Below are positions 1 through 9,218 of a DNA stretch of 64,000 nucleotides, one piece after another (within the stretch, counting starts at the first letter, position 1; the number at the start of each line of letters is the position of its first letter). A program made the translations under genes and the position numbers. The notes beneath the pieces were generated by a model. The model saw only the letters and a list, made by a program, of their open reading frames with translations. It was not told the DNA's origin and did not search any database. The DNA comes from Microlunatus flavus. GTDB taxonomy: Bacteria; Actinomycetota; Actinomycetes; Propionibacteriales; Propionibacteriaceae. Location of the stretch: assembly GCF_900110855.1 (NCBI RefSeq), contig NZ_FOFA01000008.1, positions 192,521-256,520 of the forward strand, given 5' to 3'.

Positions 1-377
1 GCGCGCGCGGGGCTCGTGTTCCACATCGCGTCGCCCTTCAGCTTCACCGTGACGGTGAGGCCGTCGGTGCTGGTCGAGGGCGCACCGTCGGCGAGGTCTG
101 GTTGCGAAGTCGTGTTCCTGGCCGGGTCGGCGGGATAGGAGTAGAGACCCCGGTTCCAAAGGCGCAAGATCATCGCCCCAGCCGTGTAGTAGACGGCTTG
201 CGGGTCCATGTAGTCGACGTCGCCGACGCCCAGCATGTTGAGCGTGCCGCCCTTCATGGGCGTTCCCCCGCTGCCACGGACAGACGCCGGCGTGTTCGTG
301 CCACCGCCGCATGCGCTGGCCATCAGCGTGAGCGAGACCGCCGCAGCACCGACCAGCAAACGAGTCTTGGCTCGCAT
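1..377 (-). CDS. ABC transporter substrate-binding lipoprotein, 3' end cut by window edge
   Basis: The open frame runs from ATG at 377 to the window edge without a stop, giving the first 125 residues. The start is set by an AGGAGG Shine-Dalgarno immediately upstream. A lipoprotein signal peptide ends in the lipobox LMASAC with Cys23. The mature start is a Gly/Thr-rich linker, then GGTLNMLGVGDVDYMDP, typical of the N-terminal lobe of family 5 solute-binding proteins for peptides, nickel or opines. It would sit lipid-anchored outside the membrane and feed a permease that would lie off the window. It is divergent from the FG-GAP gene. The substrate cannot be told from this part. Confidence 0.8.
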   Translation of the reverse strand, partial: MRAKTRLLVGAAAVSLTLMASACGGGTNTPASVRGSGGTPMKGGTLNMLGVGDVDYMDPQAVYYTAGAMILRLWNRGLYSYPADPARNTTSQPDLADGAPSTSTDGLTVTVKLKGDAMWNTSPAR

Positions 378-552
378 CCACGTCCTCCTGAAAACTCACG
401 CATTATCGACAAAAGCAGTGCGAAGGCAGATCGCACGGGGCGAACGTAGGCGTCACCGACTCCTTGTGGCGCCAAGTTCACTGCCACAATCGGCGGATAT
501 CCCGCCAGCCCGAAACCAGCGCAGCCTGCCCGCGGAGCTCGTACGGCACGCT

Positions 553-580
553 GAACACGGATCTATTGATAAAGGTGTTC
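553..580. promoter_or_regulatory. Inverted repeat upstream of the FG-GAP gene
   Basis: GAACAC at 553-558 and GTGTTC at 575-580 form a 6-bp inverted repeat around an A/T-rich centre, ending one base before the GGAGG ribosome-binding site (582-586). It lies in the divergent region between the lipoprotein gene and the FG-GAP gene, so a regulator site is possible. Short arms make chance a real alternative. Confidence 0.25.
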
Positions 581-591
581 CGGAGGTCGTC

Positions 592-2067
592 GTGGCACGA
601 GGTCGTTGGGGTGCACTGGTCGCGCTGAGTCTGGTGGCGACCGGGTTGGCGGTGCCGGCACACGCCGCCGCGGTGAAGCCGGCCTTGCCGTACGACTTCA
701 ACGGCGACGGCTACCCCGAGCTGGCTGTTGGAGTGCCGAGCATGCAGGTCGGCTCGGTCAAGGAGGCCGGCGGAGTCGTCGTGCTGCCCGCGTCGAAGAA
801 AGGGCTTTCGTCGAGCGAGAAGATCATCACTCAGTCCACGCGGGGGGTTCCGGGTGCCTCGGAACGCGGCGACGCGTTCGGGTCCGCGGTGGCGAGTGCC
901 GACTTCGACGCCGACGGCTACGCCGACCTCGCGGTCGGGGCGCCCGGTGAAGAGGTTGACGACCACGCGGGTGCCGGAGCAGTGACGGTGGTGTACGGGT
1001 CGAAGGACGGCCTCTCCCCCGCGACCCGCTCGACCAGGTTCACCGTCGACGGCTCGGGCGCCCTGGGTACGTCGCTGGTCGCCGCCGATCTGACCGGCGA
1101 TGGCTATCCCGATCTCGCGATGGGCTCGCCACGCGAGGACTACCAGGATCGTGGCGGCGACTACGGACCGAGCGGGGCCGTGCACGTCTACCGCGGCGGA
1201 CCAGTCGGCCTCACCACGGCCGGGGCGCTGAGCGAGCACGGGTCACGAGCCACGTCGGGGTTCGACGTCGGCTTCGGGGCCCTGCTGGCAGCGGGCGCGC
1301 TGGACGCGGACGACAGATCCGACCTGGTCGTCGGATCCGAGGGGGCACGCTTCGTCGACGACGGCTACCCGGGTTCCGTCAGCATCTGCCCAGGCCGCAC
1401 CTTGGGTTCCGAAGGCTGCAAGCAGGCGTACCAGAACGCCAAGCTCGCGAACATGACCGCACTCACCGTCGGCGGAGTCACCGGGGCCACATCACCGGAC
1501 ATCGTCGTCGGGTCGCCGTTGTACTCGGAGGAGGACACCGGGCGGGTCCTGCTGTTCCAGGTCTCGGTGAGCGACCCGACCAGGATCGCCGCACCGCTGG
1601 AGATCACCCAGGCCAGCAAGGGTGTGCCGGGAAAGGATGAGATCGACGCCTTCGGCGCGGGGCTCGCGCTCGGTGACATCGACCACGACGGCTACCTCGA
1701 CATGGCGGTCGGCGCTCCGCGAGAAGACGGCGACGAGGGTCGCGTCACCATCGTGCGTGGCGCCCCAGGTGGGTACGCGACGTCCGGCAACTACATCATC
1801 GACCAGGACAGCAAGGGGGTCGCCGGAAAGTCGGAGAAAGGCGACGCCTTCGGTGCCGCAGTGAGCCTGGTCGACCACAACCGCGACGGCGCCCTCGACC
1901 TGGTCGTCGGTCAGCCTGGCGAGAACAGCAACGCGGGCGCCGCCACAGTCGTGCCTGGGTCGGGCGACAAGTTCGCCACCAGCGGTTCGAAAGGCTTCAG
2001 CCTGAAGGGCCTCGGTTACCCCCACCCTCACCACGCACGCTTCGGTGAGACCTTCGGCGCTCGCTGA
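592..2067 (+). CDS. Secreted FG-GAP repeat (integrin-alpha-like beta-propeller) protein
   Basis: The start is GTG at 592, with GGAGG five bases upstream; the longer in-frame extension has no signal or ribosome site. The product is 491 residues. A Sec signal peptide occupies residues 1 to about 25 (cut after AHA). At least six repeats follow, each with a calcium-loop-like core such as DFNGDGYPELAVG, DFDADGYADLAVGAP, DLTGDGYPDLAMGSP and DIDHDGYLDMAVGAP. This is the pattern of FG-GAP blades that fold as a beta-propeller. The likely place is the cell surface or medium, with an adhesive or binding role; no catalytic domain is visible. One blade (about residues 240-250) has lost its loop residues. 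Confidence 0.85.
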   Translation: MARGRWGALVALSLVATGLAVPAHAAAVKPALPYDFNGDGYPELAVGVPSMQVGSVKEAGGVVVLPASKKGLSSSEKIITQSTRGVPGASERGDAFGSAVASADFDADGYADLAVGAPGEEVDDHAGAGAVTVVYGSKDGLSPATRSTRFTVDGSGALGTSLVAADLTGDGYPDLAMGSPREDYQDRGGDYGPSGAVHVYRGGPVGLTTAGALSEHGSRATSGFDVGFGALLAAGALDADDRSDLVVGSEGARFVDDGYPGSVSICPGRTLGSEGCKQAYQNAKLANMTALTVGGVTGATSPDIVVGSPLYSEEDTGRVLLFQVSVSDPTRIAAPLEITQASKGVPGKDEIDAFGAGLALGDIDHDGYLDMAVGAPREDGDEGRVTIVRGAPGGYATSGNYIIDQDSKGVAGKSEKGDAFGAAVSLVDHNRDGALDLVVGQPGENSNAGAATVVPGSGDKFATSGSKGFSLKGLGYPHPHHARFGETFGAR

Positions 2068-3013
2068 CCGCTCGACCGCGAGCTCACGGCCCGGACAAGC
2101 TCATCTTGAACACGACGATTCTCCGGCAGCGCCGGCCGGGCCGCCGCTCTGAGCCTCCTGGCCGTTTTCCTTACCAGGAGGACTCTGGCTCAGTCCGGAG
2201 AACCTTCAGCAATTCGCACGTTTAGGCTTCGAGAGACCTGGCCTGCCGCATTGTCTGGACCGAATCTGATGCGGTTGTGGTAGTTCGGGAATCTGGGCCG
2301 GGTCATCGTTGCGGAGGTCGACCTGGCCTGGAGAGCGTGCGCAGCAGCCGGACCGTGCGTACCGCGATTGTTCGATGCACGCCATTGGTCGGTGGCGGGC
2401 AAACGCGCAAATTCACGGAGGTCGGCAGCACGGACGCGGTTGGGAGTTCTCGCTGAGATAGCCGAAGCGATGGCGAAGGGACTGGTCGCGGACTCAGCCT
2501 GATCAGGACCTCGTGAAGAAGGTGCTACGTGATCGGGGTTCTTTCAGGGATCGAGCTTGCGAGAGAGGCGATGATCTGCCCGATGGGCGCCTTCTTGATG
2601 GTTTCGTCGCACCGTCTCGATCCGCTACGCAGCTCCGGACGGGGAACTGAGGAGTCTTCCACGCGAGCACCACCCCAACCTCTCGGCCCACCTCATGAAG
2701 CGTGGGCCGTGCGAGAAGATGCCGCCCCGGACGCCTCCGAGCAGGTCGCTCCGGAGCTCAGGACAACCGTTCGTGCTACCACAGGGCGAGGCCACTCCGG
2801 CTCTCCCACCAGGATGCAGCCCAGGAGCCTTCAGCCTGCCGACGGCCGGGAGGGCGGCAGCTGGCGCGGGTGCCGGGCGCCAGCGTCGGAGCCGCCTTCG
2901 GCCCGTCCGAGCTGTACGAGGGTGGTCCCGCCCCCGCACCAGCCACAGAGGTCGAGAGCCGTACCACCGTCAGCTCAAGCGAGCGAAGCGTTCGCTGCTC
3001 GCGCGAACGGCGC
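2068..3013. other. Gene-poor stretch, no convincing gene
   Basis: About 950 bases with only overlapping, low-complexity open frames on both strands. None shows a recognisable domain, a good ribosome site or consistent third-position G/C. A stem-loop at 2154-2181 is the only clear structure. The stretch could hold decayed coding sequence, since a broken gene lies a few kilobases away, but I can assign none. Confidence 0.5.
2154..2181. terminator. Stem-loop after the FG-GAP gene
   Basis: CCTCCTGG (2154-2161) and CCAGGAGG (2174-2181) form a perfect 8-bp stem around a 12-base loop that includes TTTT. It lies 87 bases after the FG-GAP stop codon. There is no U-run after the stem, so a terminator role is plausible rather than proven. 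Confidence 0.4.
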
Positions 3014-3604
3014 TCACGCAGATGTCCCGACGAGGTCGCGCACCATGCAGACCCGCGCAAAGCGTCCGGCCAGCGCGTACTCGGTCCTCTGCACCACCTG
3101 AGCGGTGCTGAGCGTCCGAGGGTCGGCGAGGATTTCGCGGTAGGGACGTCCGGCGGGCGCGCGAGGATCGGCCAGCGGCATGGTCGCTGTTGCGTCACTC
3201 ACGAAGGTGACGTCGAAGCCGAGGTCGGACGCGATGCGGGCGGTGGTCTCGCAGCACTGCTCGGTCCGGATGCCACTCACCACCACCTCCTTCACGCCGT
3301 GCTGCGTCAGCTGCTGCTGCAGGTTGGTGGTGGTGAAGGCGTTGTGCGCGGTCTTCGTGAGCACGGGCTCCCCCTCCGTCACAGAGAGCCCCGGCAAGAG
3401 CTGCACGAAGCCCCGAGCCGGGTCGAAGACCCCGCCCGAACCTGGTTCGGCGTGCAGCACCCACACCACCAGATCCCCGCGGGCTCGAGCCGGCTCCACC
3501 AGGGCGAGGATCTCGTCGACGATGGAGGGGTTGCTGACCGCCGACCAGTCCTCCCGTTGCCGGAAGGACTCCTGAGCGTCAACCACGAGCAGAGCGCTGT
3601 TCAT
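3014..3604 (-). CDS. Isochorismatase-family cysteine hydrolase
   Basis: I place the start at ATG 3604, because the family domain begins at once with ALLVVDAQ; the longer open frame upstream has no family character. The product is 196 residues, a normal length. The family triad is visible: Asp9 (VVDAQ), Lys84 (VLTKTAHNAF) and a Cys at 117/118 (SGIRTEQCCETT), with the usual Gly-Ile before the Cys loop. Such enzymes hydrolyse amides or isochorismate-like substrates in the cytoplasm. The substrate is not predictable from sequence. It stands alone, with non-coding DNA on both sides. Confidence 0.85.
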   Translation of the reverse strand: MNSALLVVDAQESFRQREDWSAVSNPSIVDEILALVEPARARGDLVVWVLHAEPGSGGVFDPARGFVQLLPGLSVTEGEPVLTKTAHNAFTTTNLQQQLTQHGVKEVVVSGIRTEQCCETTARIASDLGFDVTFVSDATATMPLADPRAPAGRPYREILADPRTLSTAQVVQRTEYALAGRFARVCMVRDLVGTSA

Positions 3605-4091
3605 AACTCCAGCCTGGACGCCACGCGTCGTCACGAGGAGGTCCTGGACCGTCAGGAACCGCACGGTTCCGGACAAGATGCGGCAGACCGGGACGTTTTG
3701 GACTGCTCCTGAGGCGATCGATCCGTGATGGCGAGCCGCTCGACGGAGTCCGAGTCTGACAATTCGGACAGCAGAAACGGTCTCGCGGGAGCGCGACCAC
3801 GCACGCGCCTCGCGCACCGACGTGACGCACCGTGCAAGTGCGCCGAGCTCGTCGACCGCGGTCGGACCGCGTGCTCGCCGCCGGTGCCCCGCCGCGCGCT
3901 TCTTCCGTCCGCTCGTCCGCCGCAAGCAAACGGACCCGCATCTGACCACACCCGGGCTCCGAAGAAGCACGTCGGCGCTGGCCGATCCGAGCCGCGCCCT
4001 TGGGCGATGTCGTCGGCATCCGCAGGCGCTACTCCTGGCACCGCTGCTCGGCGTGACCCTCCACCCGCCTACAGCCCGGCTTGGACCCTGC
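3605..4091. other. Gap without a recognisable gene
   Basis: About 490 bases between the isochorismatase-like and GrpB-like genes. Several frames stay open on both strands, but their translations are Arg/Ala/Pro-rich and resemble no family. No ribosome site, hairpin or repeat stands out. Confidence 0.45.
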
Positions 4092-4640
4092 TCAGCAACG
4101 ACGAGGCACGTCGCGGGGCCCCTCGAAGGAGGCTCGCGCTTCAGCTACCAGCTCGCGAACAACCTCGTCTTTCGCCGCCGAGTAGCTCAACAGAGTCGGG
4201 TAACACCGCGCTGCGTCGCGCTTGCGCGTCTCGTACCGCAGGGCCGCTGATGGGTTCGCTCGAAGGTAGTCACGCAGAAGCAGGTTGTCCGACCAAAGGG
4301 ACTGGTCGGGCTCGAGCAGGTGCACGTTTGCGGAAGGCAGTCTGTCCCGCCGGCGGAGGTACCGCCTCCCCTCGACGCCAGCCGCACCCAGATCGGTGAA
4401 TCCCAGGCCTTCGAGCAACCGGGCGGCGGAGGGCCACCGGGCTTTGGCCAGGGCCACACCCACGTCAAGGACCGGCTTCGCAGCAAGCCCAGGCACGGCC
4501 GTGCTGCCGATGTGCTGTACATCTGCCACTCCGGTGCCGAGAGATCGCCAAATCTGCCGCGTGAGCGCGAGTCCTTGGTCGGCCCACTCCGGTCGATAGG
4601 CCACAACCTCGATAGCTTCGTCCACATCAGACCGATGCAC
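4092..4640 (-). CDS. GrpB family protein (UPF0157), nucleotidyltransferase fold
   Basis: The conserved core runs from EVVAYRPEWAD near the N-terminus through VQHIGSTAVPGLAAKPVLDVGVAL to LRDYLRANPSAALRYETRKR near the C-terminus. These are the diagnostic blocks of the GrpB/UPF0157 family. HIGSTAVPG and the following KPVLD correspond to the GS motif and acidic residue of the nucleotidyltransferase-like fold. GTG at 4640 gives 182 residues, close to family length; the ribosome site is weak, so the start is uncertain. The biological substrate of the family is unclear. Confidence 0.8.
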   Translation of the reverse strand: MHRSDVDEAIEVVAYRPEWADQGLALTRQIWRSLGTGVADVQHIGSTAVPGLAAKPVLDVGVALAKARWPSAARLLEGLGFTDLGAAGVEGRRYLRRRDRLPSANVHLLEPDQSLWSDNLLLRDYLRANPSAALRYETRKRDAARCYPTLLSYSAAKDEVVRELVAEARASFEGPRDVPRRC

Positions 4641-5346
4641 GGCGCAAGTCCCAACTCCTACTGTGATCAAACCCCAAAGAGCCCGGCACCCGCTCCGAAC
4701 ACTCGGGTCCGCCCTACGTCGTGCGATCCCATGCAAGAGAAGGCACGCTTTCCCCGGCTCCCAACGGGGAGCGCGCGTGGAAGGACGGAGCCGCCCCAGC
4801 CTTGGCGAGACGACCCCGTCCACCTGCGGAGGAGGTTCGCAGGTGATGCGTTTAGCACCTCTGAGACGGTAGGCGTTGTCCGCCGCTTGAGCTGAGCAAT
4901 TTCATGCCACTTCTCGCGGGGTCCTCGCCAGACCTGAGGAGCGCAGCGCCTCTCACCGGGCGCCGGCGCAAGACGTACTCGACGACTGAAGTAATCCAGT
5001 GCTAAGCGCACGCGATGAGGATTGGTACGAGCCCTCGATCCCCCCAACATGGCCGAGCCGAGTTCCGGTGCGGCTGCTCCACGATCTGCGGTCGACCTCG
5101 AATTCGAACCTGCCGTCGCGGTCGATCGCGGGAACGCGTGGGCGACCTCACCAGAGCTATCAATTCGGACCGTCTCCGACGGCTCACCGTTGCAGAAGTT
5201 GGCCAGCTGCGACGCCCACAGGACCGGGCTCCTAGCGGTGGTCGAGTCTGTGTTCATCCGGCGTAACGTCGGTTTCAATTCGTCCAAGACGATCCGAGAG
5301 CGGCCTCCCGGGTCTCGTCACACGCTCGCGTCCGGTTTCGAGCTCG
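4641..5346. other. Gap without a recognisable gene
   Basis: About 700 bases with overlapping open frames on both strands but no domain, no credible ribosome site and no strong hairpin. The next feature is a broken DapA-like gene, so decayed coding sequence is a reasonable but unproven reading. Confidence 0.45.
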
Positions 5347-6257
5347 TCAGCCTTCCCACCCCATGGCCTCGAGGGTGCCGGCGAGCGCGCGAACGGCGTC
5401 GGGCGTCAGCCCCGCAGCGGGGGCCTAACAGCAGCGGAGCGCAAGCGACCCTGTCGACGCAGGGTCTCCTTGATCGTGGCGACGCTAGCGGCGCCGGCAT
5501 CGCGGGCACGGAGCTCTTCGAACGACCGGAGCCGGTCGACGATCGCTGCGGCCTGCCTGGCGTCATCGAGCCGTAACGCGTCGAACAGCGCGAGCGGCAG
5601 CTCCGGCATCACGTTTGCTACGCCGGAGGTAAAGCCACGTACTCCAGCCGACCACTGCTCCACCACCGGCACCTCACCGAGTCCGCCGATCAGGGCGACT
5701 CGACCGCGCGTCAGCTCGGCGAGCACGCGCAACTTGTCGATGCTGGGGAGAGCGCACTTGATGGCGACGAGATTGGGGCTGACGTCCAGCAGGGCCAACA
5801 CATGCTCGGGGCTCACCGCTGCGTCCGAAGGTAGACAAGCACGCCGGTCTCGGGGACGGCGCAGGCGATGCGCCGGTGGTATTCAATCCAGCCTCGAGTG
5901 GCGCGCAGCGGCTGGTTTGGCTGGTGAACCATGACAAAGCGCACATCATGTCGGGCCGCTTCGTGGGCGTCGAGCAGCGCGGTCACCAGGTCACCACCCA
6001 CGGCAACGATCAGCCGGTCTGCTGCGACCTCGGCCGCTGCCGCTGTTGCTGCCAGGCGCTCCTTCGAGGACAGACTGCCGAACTCACCAACGCTCCCGTG
6101 CAGGGTGATCGTGCCAAGAGCAGCGTCCTTGAGACGAGCGAGGTGCTTACAACTCGTTCTGGCGCAGGTGTTGGCCATCGTCGAATGGCATGACCGTGAC
6201 AACGGATACCGATTCGAAGCGAGCGTGGCTGAAGTCGCCAGGTGCCGGCGTATTCAT
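5347..6257 (-). pseudogene. DapA/DHDPS-family aldolase, broken by three single-base indels
   Basis: Three reading frames join into one family-length protein of about 303 residues. Frame one gives the N-terminus (ATG at 6257; VVTVMPFDDGQHLRQNEL). One extra base near 6150 moves to a second frame (HLARLKDAALGTITLHGSVG through ETGVLVYLR). One missing base near 5830 moves to a third (DAAVSPEHVLALLDVSPNLV, with the Schiff-base Lys in VAIKCALPS). Another missing base near 5410 leads to the tail LTPDAVRALAGTLEAMGWEG and a stop at 5347. The net length change (-1) matches 911 bases. The start overlaps the upstream aminotransferase stop by ATGA, so it was once a coupled operon partner. Sequencing error cannot be excluded. 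Confidence 0.8.
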
Positions 6258-7303
6258 CGGGCCAGGGCCTCGAGCGCGAGGTCGGCATCGTCCTTGGTGT
6301 TCCCGAGGTGGAAAGCGATTCGCACGTGGTTGGCTCGCGAGGTCACAGTGAGGCCAGCTTCGCGCAGCACGACGGGGCGGGGAGCGTCCGGAACGACGAC
6401 GATGGGGGTGTCGGCGGGCGGTCGACCGAGACCCGCGCGAAAGTGGTTCGCGAGCGACACGCTGTGCTGGTTGACGGCATCGATGCCGACGTCGGCCAGG
6501 ACACGCAATGAGGCGGCAGCGGCCGTCCAACTCGACCACACCGGAGAGATGTCGAGCGCTCGGGCGTCTGGTTGGTCCGCGGCGTGCAGCCCCGGGCGTG
6601 AGCCGTCGCGGTGGGAGAACCAGCCCGCAGAGGACGGCCGCTGGTCAGCCAACTGCCGCCGCGAGAGGCTAAGGAAGGCAATGCCACGAGGTGCGCAGAG
6701 CCACTTGAACGCGGGAACTATGACGGCATCGAAGGCTGACCAGTCAACATTCAGCCACCCGCACGCCTGCGCCCCGTCAACGATCACGCGGGTGTCGCTA
6801 CCCCGGACGGCCGCAGCGATCTCGTCGAGTGGTGCGACGTCACCTGTAGCAGCGCTCACTGGGCTGACCAGCACGATGTCGCTCCGGTGGTCGATCCTGT
6901 GAGCGAGTTCGCTTAGCGGCACTTCGTCGACAATGACACCCCGGTCTCGCTGAGCCAGGAACGGATACACCAGGGACGCGAATTCCCCGAGCGGTGCGAG
7001 CACACGCGCGCCGTCGCGCAGGGACTGGGCGAGCTGGCCGGCAAGTTGCGAGGTACTGACCCCGGTAGCCACGCTTGACTCGGGCATCCCGATGAGGCCG
7101 GCGAACAGCGCGCGGGCCGCATCGACGCCCTCCAACCAATGGCTGTAGGGCACTGCGCCGTCGGCCCATTCGCTCAGCCACAACGACATAGCTGCGTGCG
7201 CCGCCGGATGAGGGAGTCCGTACGCCGCAGTGTCGAGATAGCCAGGGCGGCGGATCCAGCCCCCCAGAGTGGCCGTCGGTGCGGCTGGCGGTGCGGTTGT
7301 CAT
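6254..7303 (-). CDS. Class V PLP-dependent aminotransferase-like enzyme
   Basis: A 349-residue protein of the cysteine-desulfurase/kynureninase fold. The N-terminal part carries LDTAAYGLPHPAAHAAM. Asp176 in VIVDGAQA would bind the PLP pyridine nitrogen, and Lys200 in PAFKWLCAPRG is the Schiff-base lysine followed by the family's Gly. It is shorter than most class V enzymes (about 370-400 residues). It is translationally coupled by ATGA to the broken aldolase gene downstream, suggesting a small amino- or keto-acid pathway whose second step is lost. The true substrate is unknown. Confidence 0.85.
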   Translation of the reverse strand: MTTAPPAAPTATLGGWIRRPGYLDTAAYGLPHPAAHAAMSLWLSEWADGAVPYSHWLEGVDAARALFAGLIGMPESSVATGVSTSQLAGQLAQSLRDGARVLAPLGEFASLVYPFLAQRDRGVIVDEVPLSELAHRIDHRSDIVLVSPVSAATGDVAPLDEIAAAVRGSDTRVIVDGAQACGWLNVDWSAFDAVIVPAFKWLCAPRGIAFLSLSRRQLADQRPSSAGWFSHRDGSRPGLHAADQPDARALDISPVWSSWTAAAASLRVLADVGIDAVNQHSVSLANHFRAGLGRPPADTPIVVVPDAPRPVVLREAGLTVTSRANHVRIAFHLGNTKDDADLALEALAR

Positions 7304-8557
7304 GCCGCCATCCCACCCTCGCGGCAGGATGAGGGCCAGTGGCGCTCGGGCCTGCTATCGAAAGAATCGGGCCGAAGGGAGGGGCCTGGTCGTGGGCCAC
7401 GACCGCAGCGCGGTGCATGGCGATTCGCGGTCACCCTGGTCGCCGGCAAGGCCGGGTCCCCTACCGACCGACACCGGGTGGCTGCTTGAGCCCAGGTAGC
7501 GGTCGAGGGTCTTCGCGATGCGGACACTGTCATCGTCGCTGGGTGGCGACTGGCTGATCGCACCTGAACTAGCGCAATGCCGCGTCCTGCAGAAGGCGCA
7601 CGTGCGCGGGAGCCGCATCGTGCCGCTGTGTACGGCGCCTCGCGCTCGCCGACGCCGGGCTTATTCGTGGTCGGCGGGTAGCCACTCACTGGCGATACGC
7701 CAACACCCTGGCTGAGCCGTCACCCCGCTGTCGAAGTCGACGCGGCCGTCCTGCACGTCGACGACGGCTCACCTCGGCCGGCTACCTTGGGCGACACGAT
7801 CTGTGCCTGCACCTCCTCGGCCAGGACCATGGCGCAGCAGTCGCCAACCAGGTTGCCCGCAGCTCGTGATCGGGCCGCACCGAGCAGGTGGCCAAGCTCG
7901 ATTATCGAACGGCCCTTGGTAGATGCCCGACCAGGCCGGCTCGCTCACGTCCTGTCATGGATGACGCGGCTCACGGCCTGTGACACGGACAGCATCTACT
8001 CACTTCTGCTCAGCAACATTCCTAGATCACCCTTTGTCCCACCAGGGCCCCCGCCTGGACGGCCCTCTCCGCCGCGCGCGAAGCAGGCCCTGCGGCGCGG
8101 GAGTCATGTCTGGGGCCGCCTCCACCACACCGAAGCCGCCCGACGGCCACCGCGGCGGCGACCGCAACGCCAAACCGCGCTCTCTACGTCGTCGTCCTTG
8201 GCTGGCTCCGCTACGACCCCCGCCTAGGTGAAACGGCGGACCCAAGAAGGCCTGATCAACCCCGCGATCGTCCGCTCCTCAAACGCTAGGTCGGCCACGA
8301 TAGATGCCAATACTGCCGACCATGATCAGCGGCAATCCATCCCGCCGGCCCCTTGCAGAATGTAGGAGCATCGACCGTCATTCAAGACGCCGGTGCACGA
8401 CCGGCCGTGCGGTAGCCAATAGGCCTGCTTCCGCCGCTGCTCGACCCTGACGAGCCGCACGGCATCCTGCGCCGACACTGCATCGGGGGGCGCACGCCGG
8501 CGAGTCAAGGTGATGCGATCCGTCCGGCCAAGCTGTAGGTCTGGACACGCCGGCTTC
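7304..8557. other. Longest gene-poor gap, one possible gene remnant
   Basis: About 1250 bases without an intact gene. On the minus strand, 7661-7770 reads as a plausible protein C-terminus (GCWRIASEWLPADHE then TAA), but it is cut off upstream by a stop, so it looks like the remnant of an unidentified gene. Elsewhere the frames are short or compositionally odd. No tRNA or repeat was seen. Confidence 0.45.
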
Positions 8558-8989
8558 TCAGGGCCTCTCGCCGTGAGCGGCGGAAAGCCCGTCATCGATC
8601 GCGTACGAAAGGGTGACGCGATGTTGTCCGTCGACCACCTCGATGCTCAAGGTGCCGCCGATCCCCTCGAGCTCACCAGTGCCTGAGCCAGGTGCTATCT
8701 CGTACCACTGCGACGCCGACCCGGCGACCATTCGTCCGAACTGATGGAAGACGAGGGCACCCTGTCGACCATTAATTCTTCCTTCGAACACCTCCTGTGC
8801 CACGTACCCGGCACTACCGGCGGCAGGGCTGCCAGCCGAGAGCATGAAACCCCGGCCTGTTCCCTCCAAGTCTCCTACCCACTGCTTGGTGAAGTCGAAG
8901 CGCGCAGCTCCGGGCAGGTCGGTGTCCGCCGAGGTCATGTCGATGGTGAAGCTGCCGGTGGCCAAGGCGTTGGCTGTCATGAGGCCCAC
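8558..8989 (-). CDS. DUF3224 domain protein
   Basis: 143 residues (140 if the second ATG at 8980 is used). The family layout is complete: an N-terminal ATGSFTIDM strand, FTKQWVGDLEGTGRG, GYVAQEVFEGRINGRQGALVF in the middle, and APGSGTGELEGIGGTLSIEV with the conserved Gly-rich turn near the C-terminus. DUF3224 proteins are small beta-barrels of unknown function, often next to regulators in actinobacteria. No signal peptide is seen, so it is probably cytoplasmic. No operon partner is adjacent. Confidence 0.85.
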   Translation of the reverse strand: MGLMTANALATGSFTIDMTSADTDLPGAARFDFTKQWVGDLEGTGRGFMLSAGSPAAGSAGYVAQEVFEGRINGRQGALVFHQFGRMVAGSASQWYEIAPGSGTGELEGIGGTLSIEVVDGQHRVTLSYAIDDGLSAAHGERP

Positions 8990-9218
8990 CTAACTACATG
9001 AGACCTCGCCACGCTCCCGCTGCTCTCGCACACGCAGCGCTGGGCTGAGGTGCTCGGCGGGCGGCAGCACAGCGTCCGCGCCCACCTCTTTGCCCACGGG
9101 AGGTACTCACTCCACGCGTCCGACCGGCGGCGCAACTGGTCTCCCGGAGCTCGCGGGGCAGCGGTGCAGGCGCGGGGAGCGTCGGCCTCCGTTCCCGCAG
9201 CGCCGACGACCCTGCCGT

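Noticed and set aside
2190-3101. Several open frames of 60 to 190 codons on both strands as genes
   Set aside because: They overlap each other, lack ribosome sites and families, and have Arg/Pro/Ser-rich translations typical of non-coding high-GC DNA.
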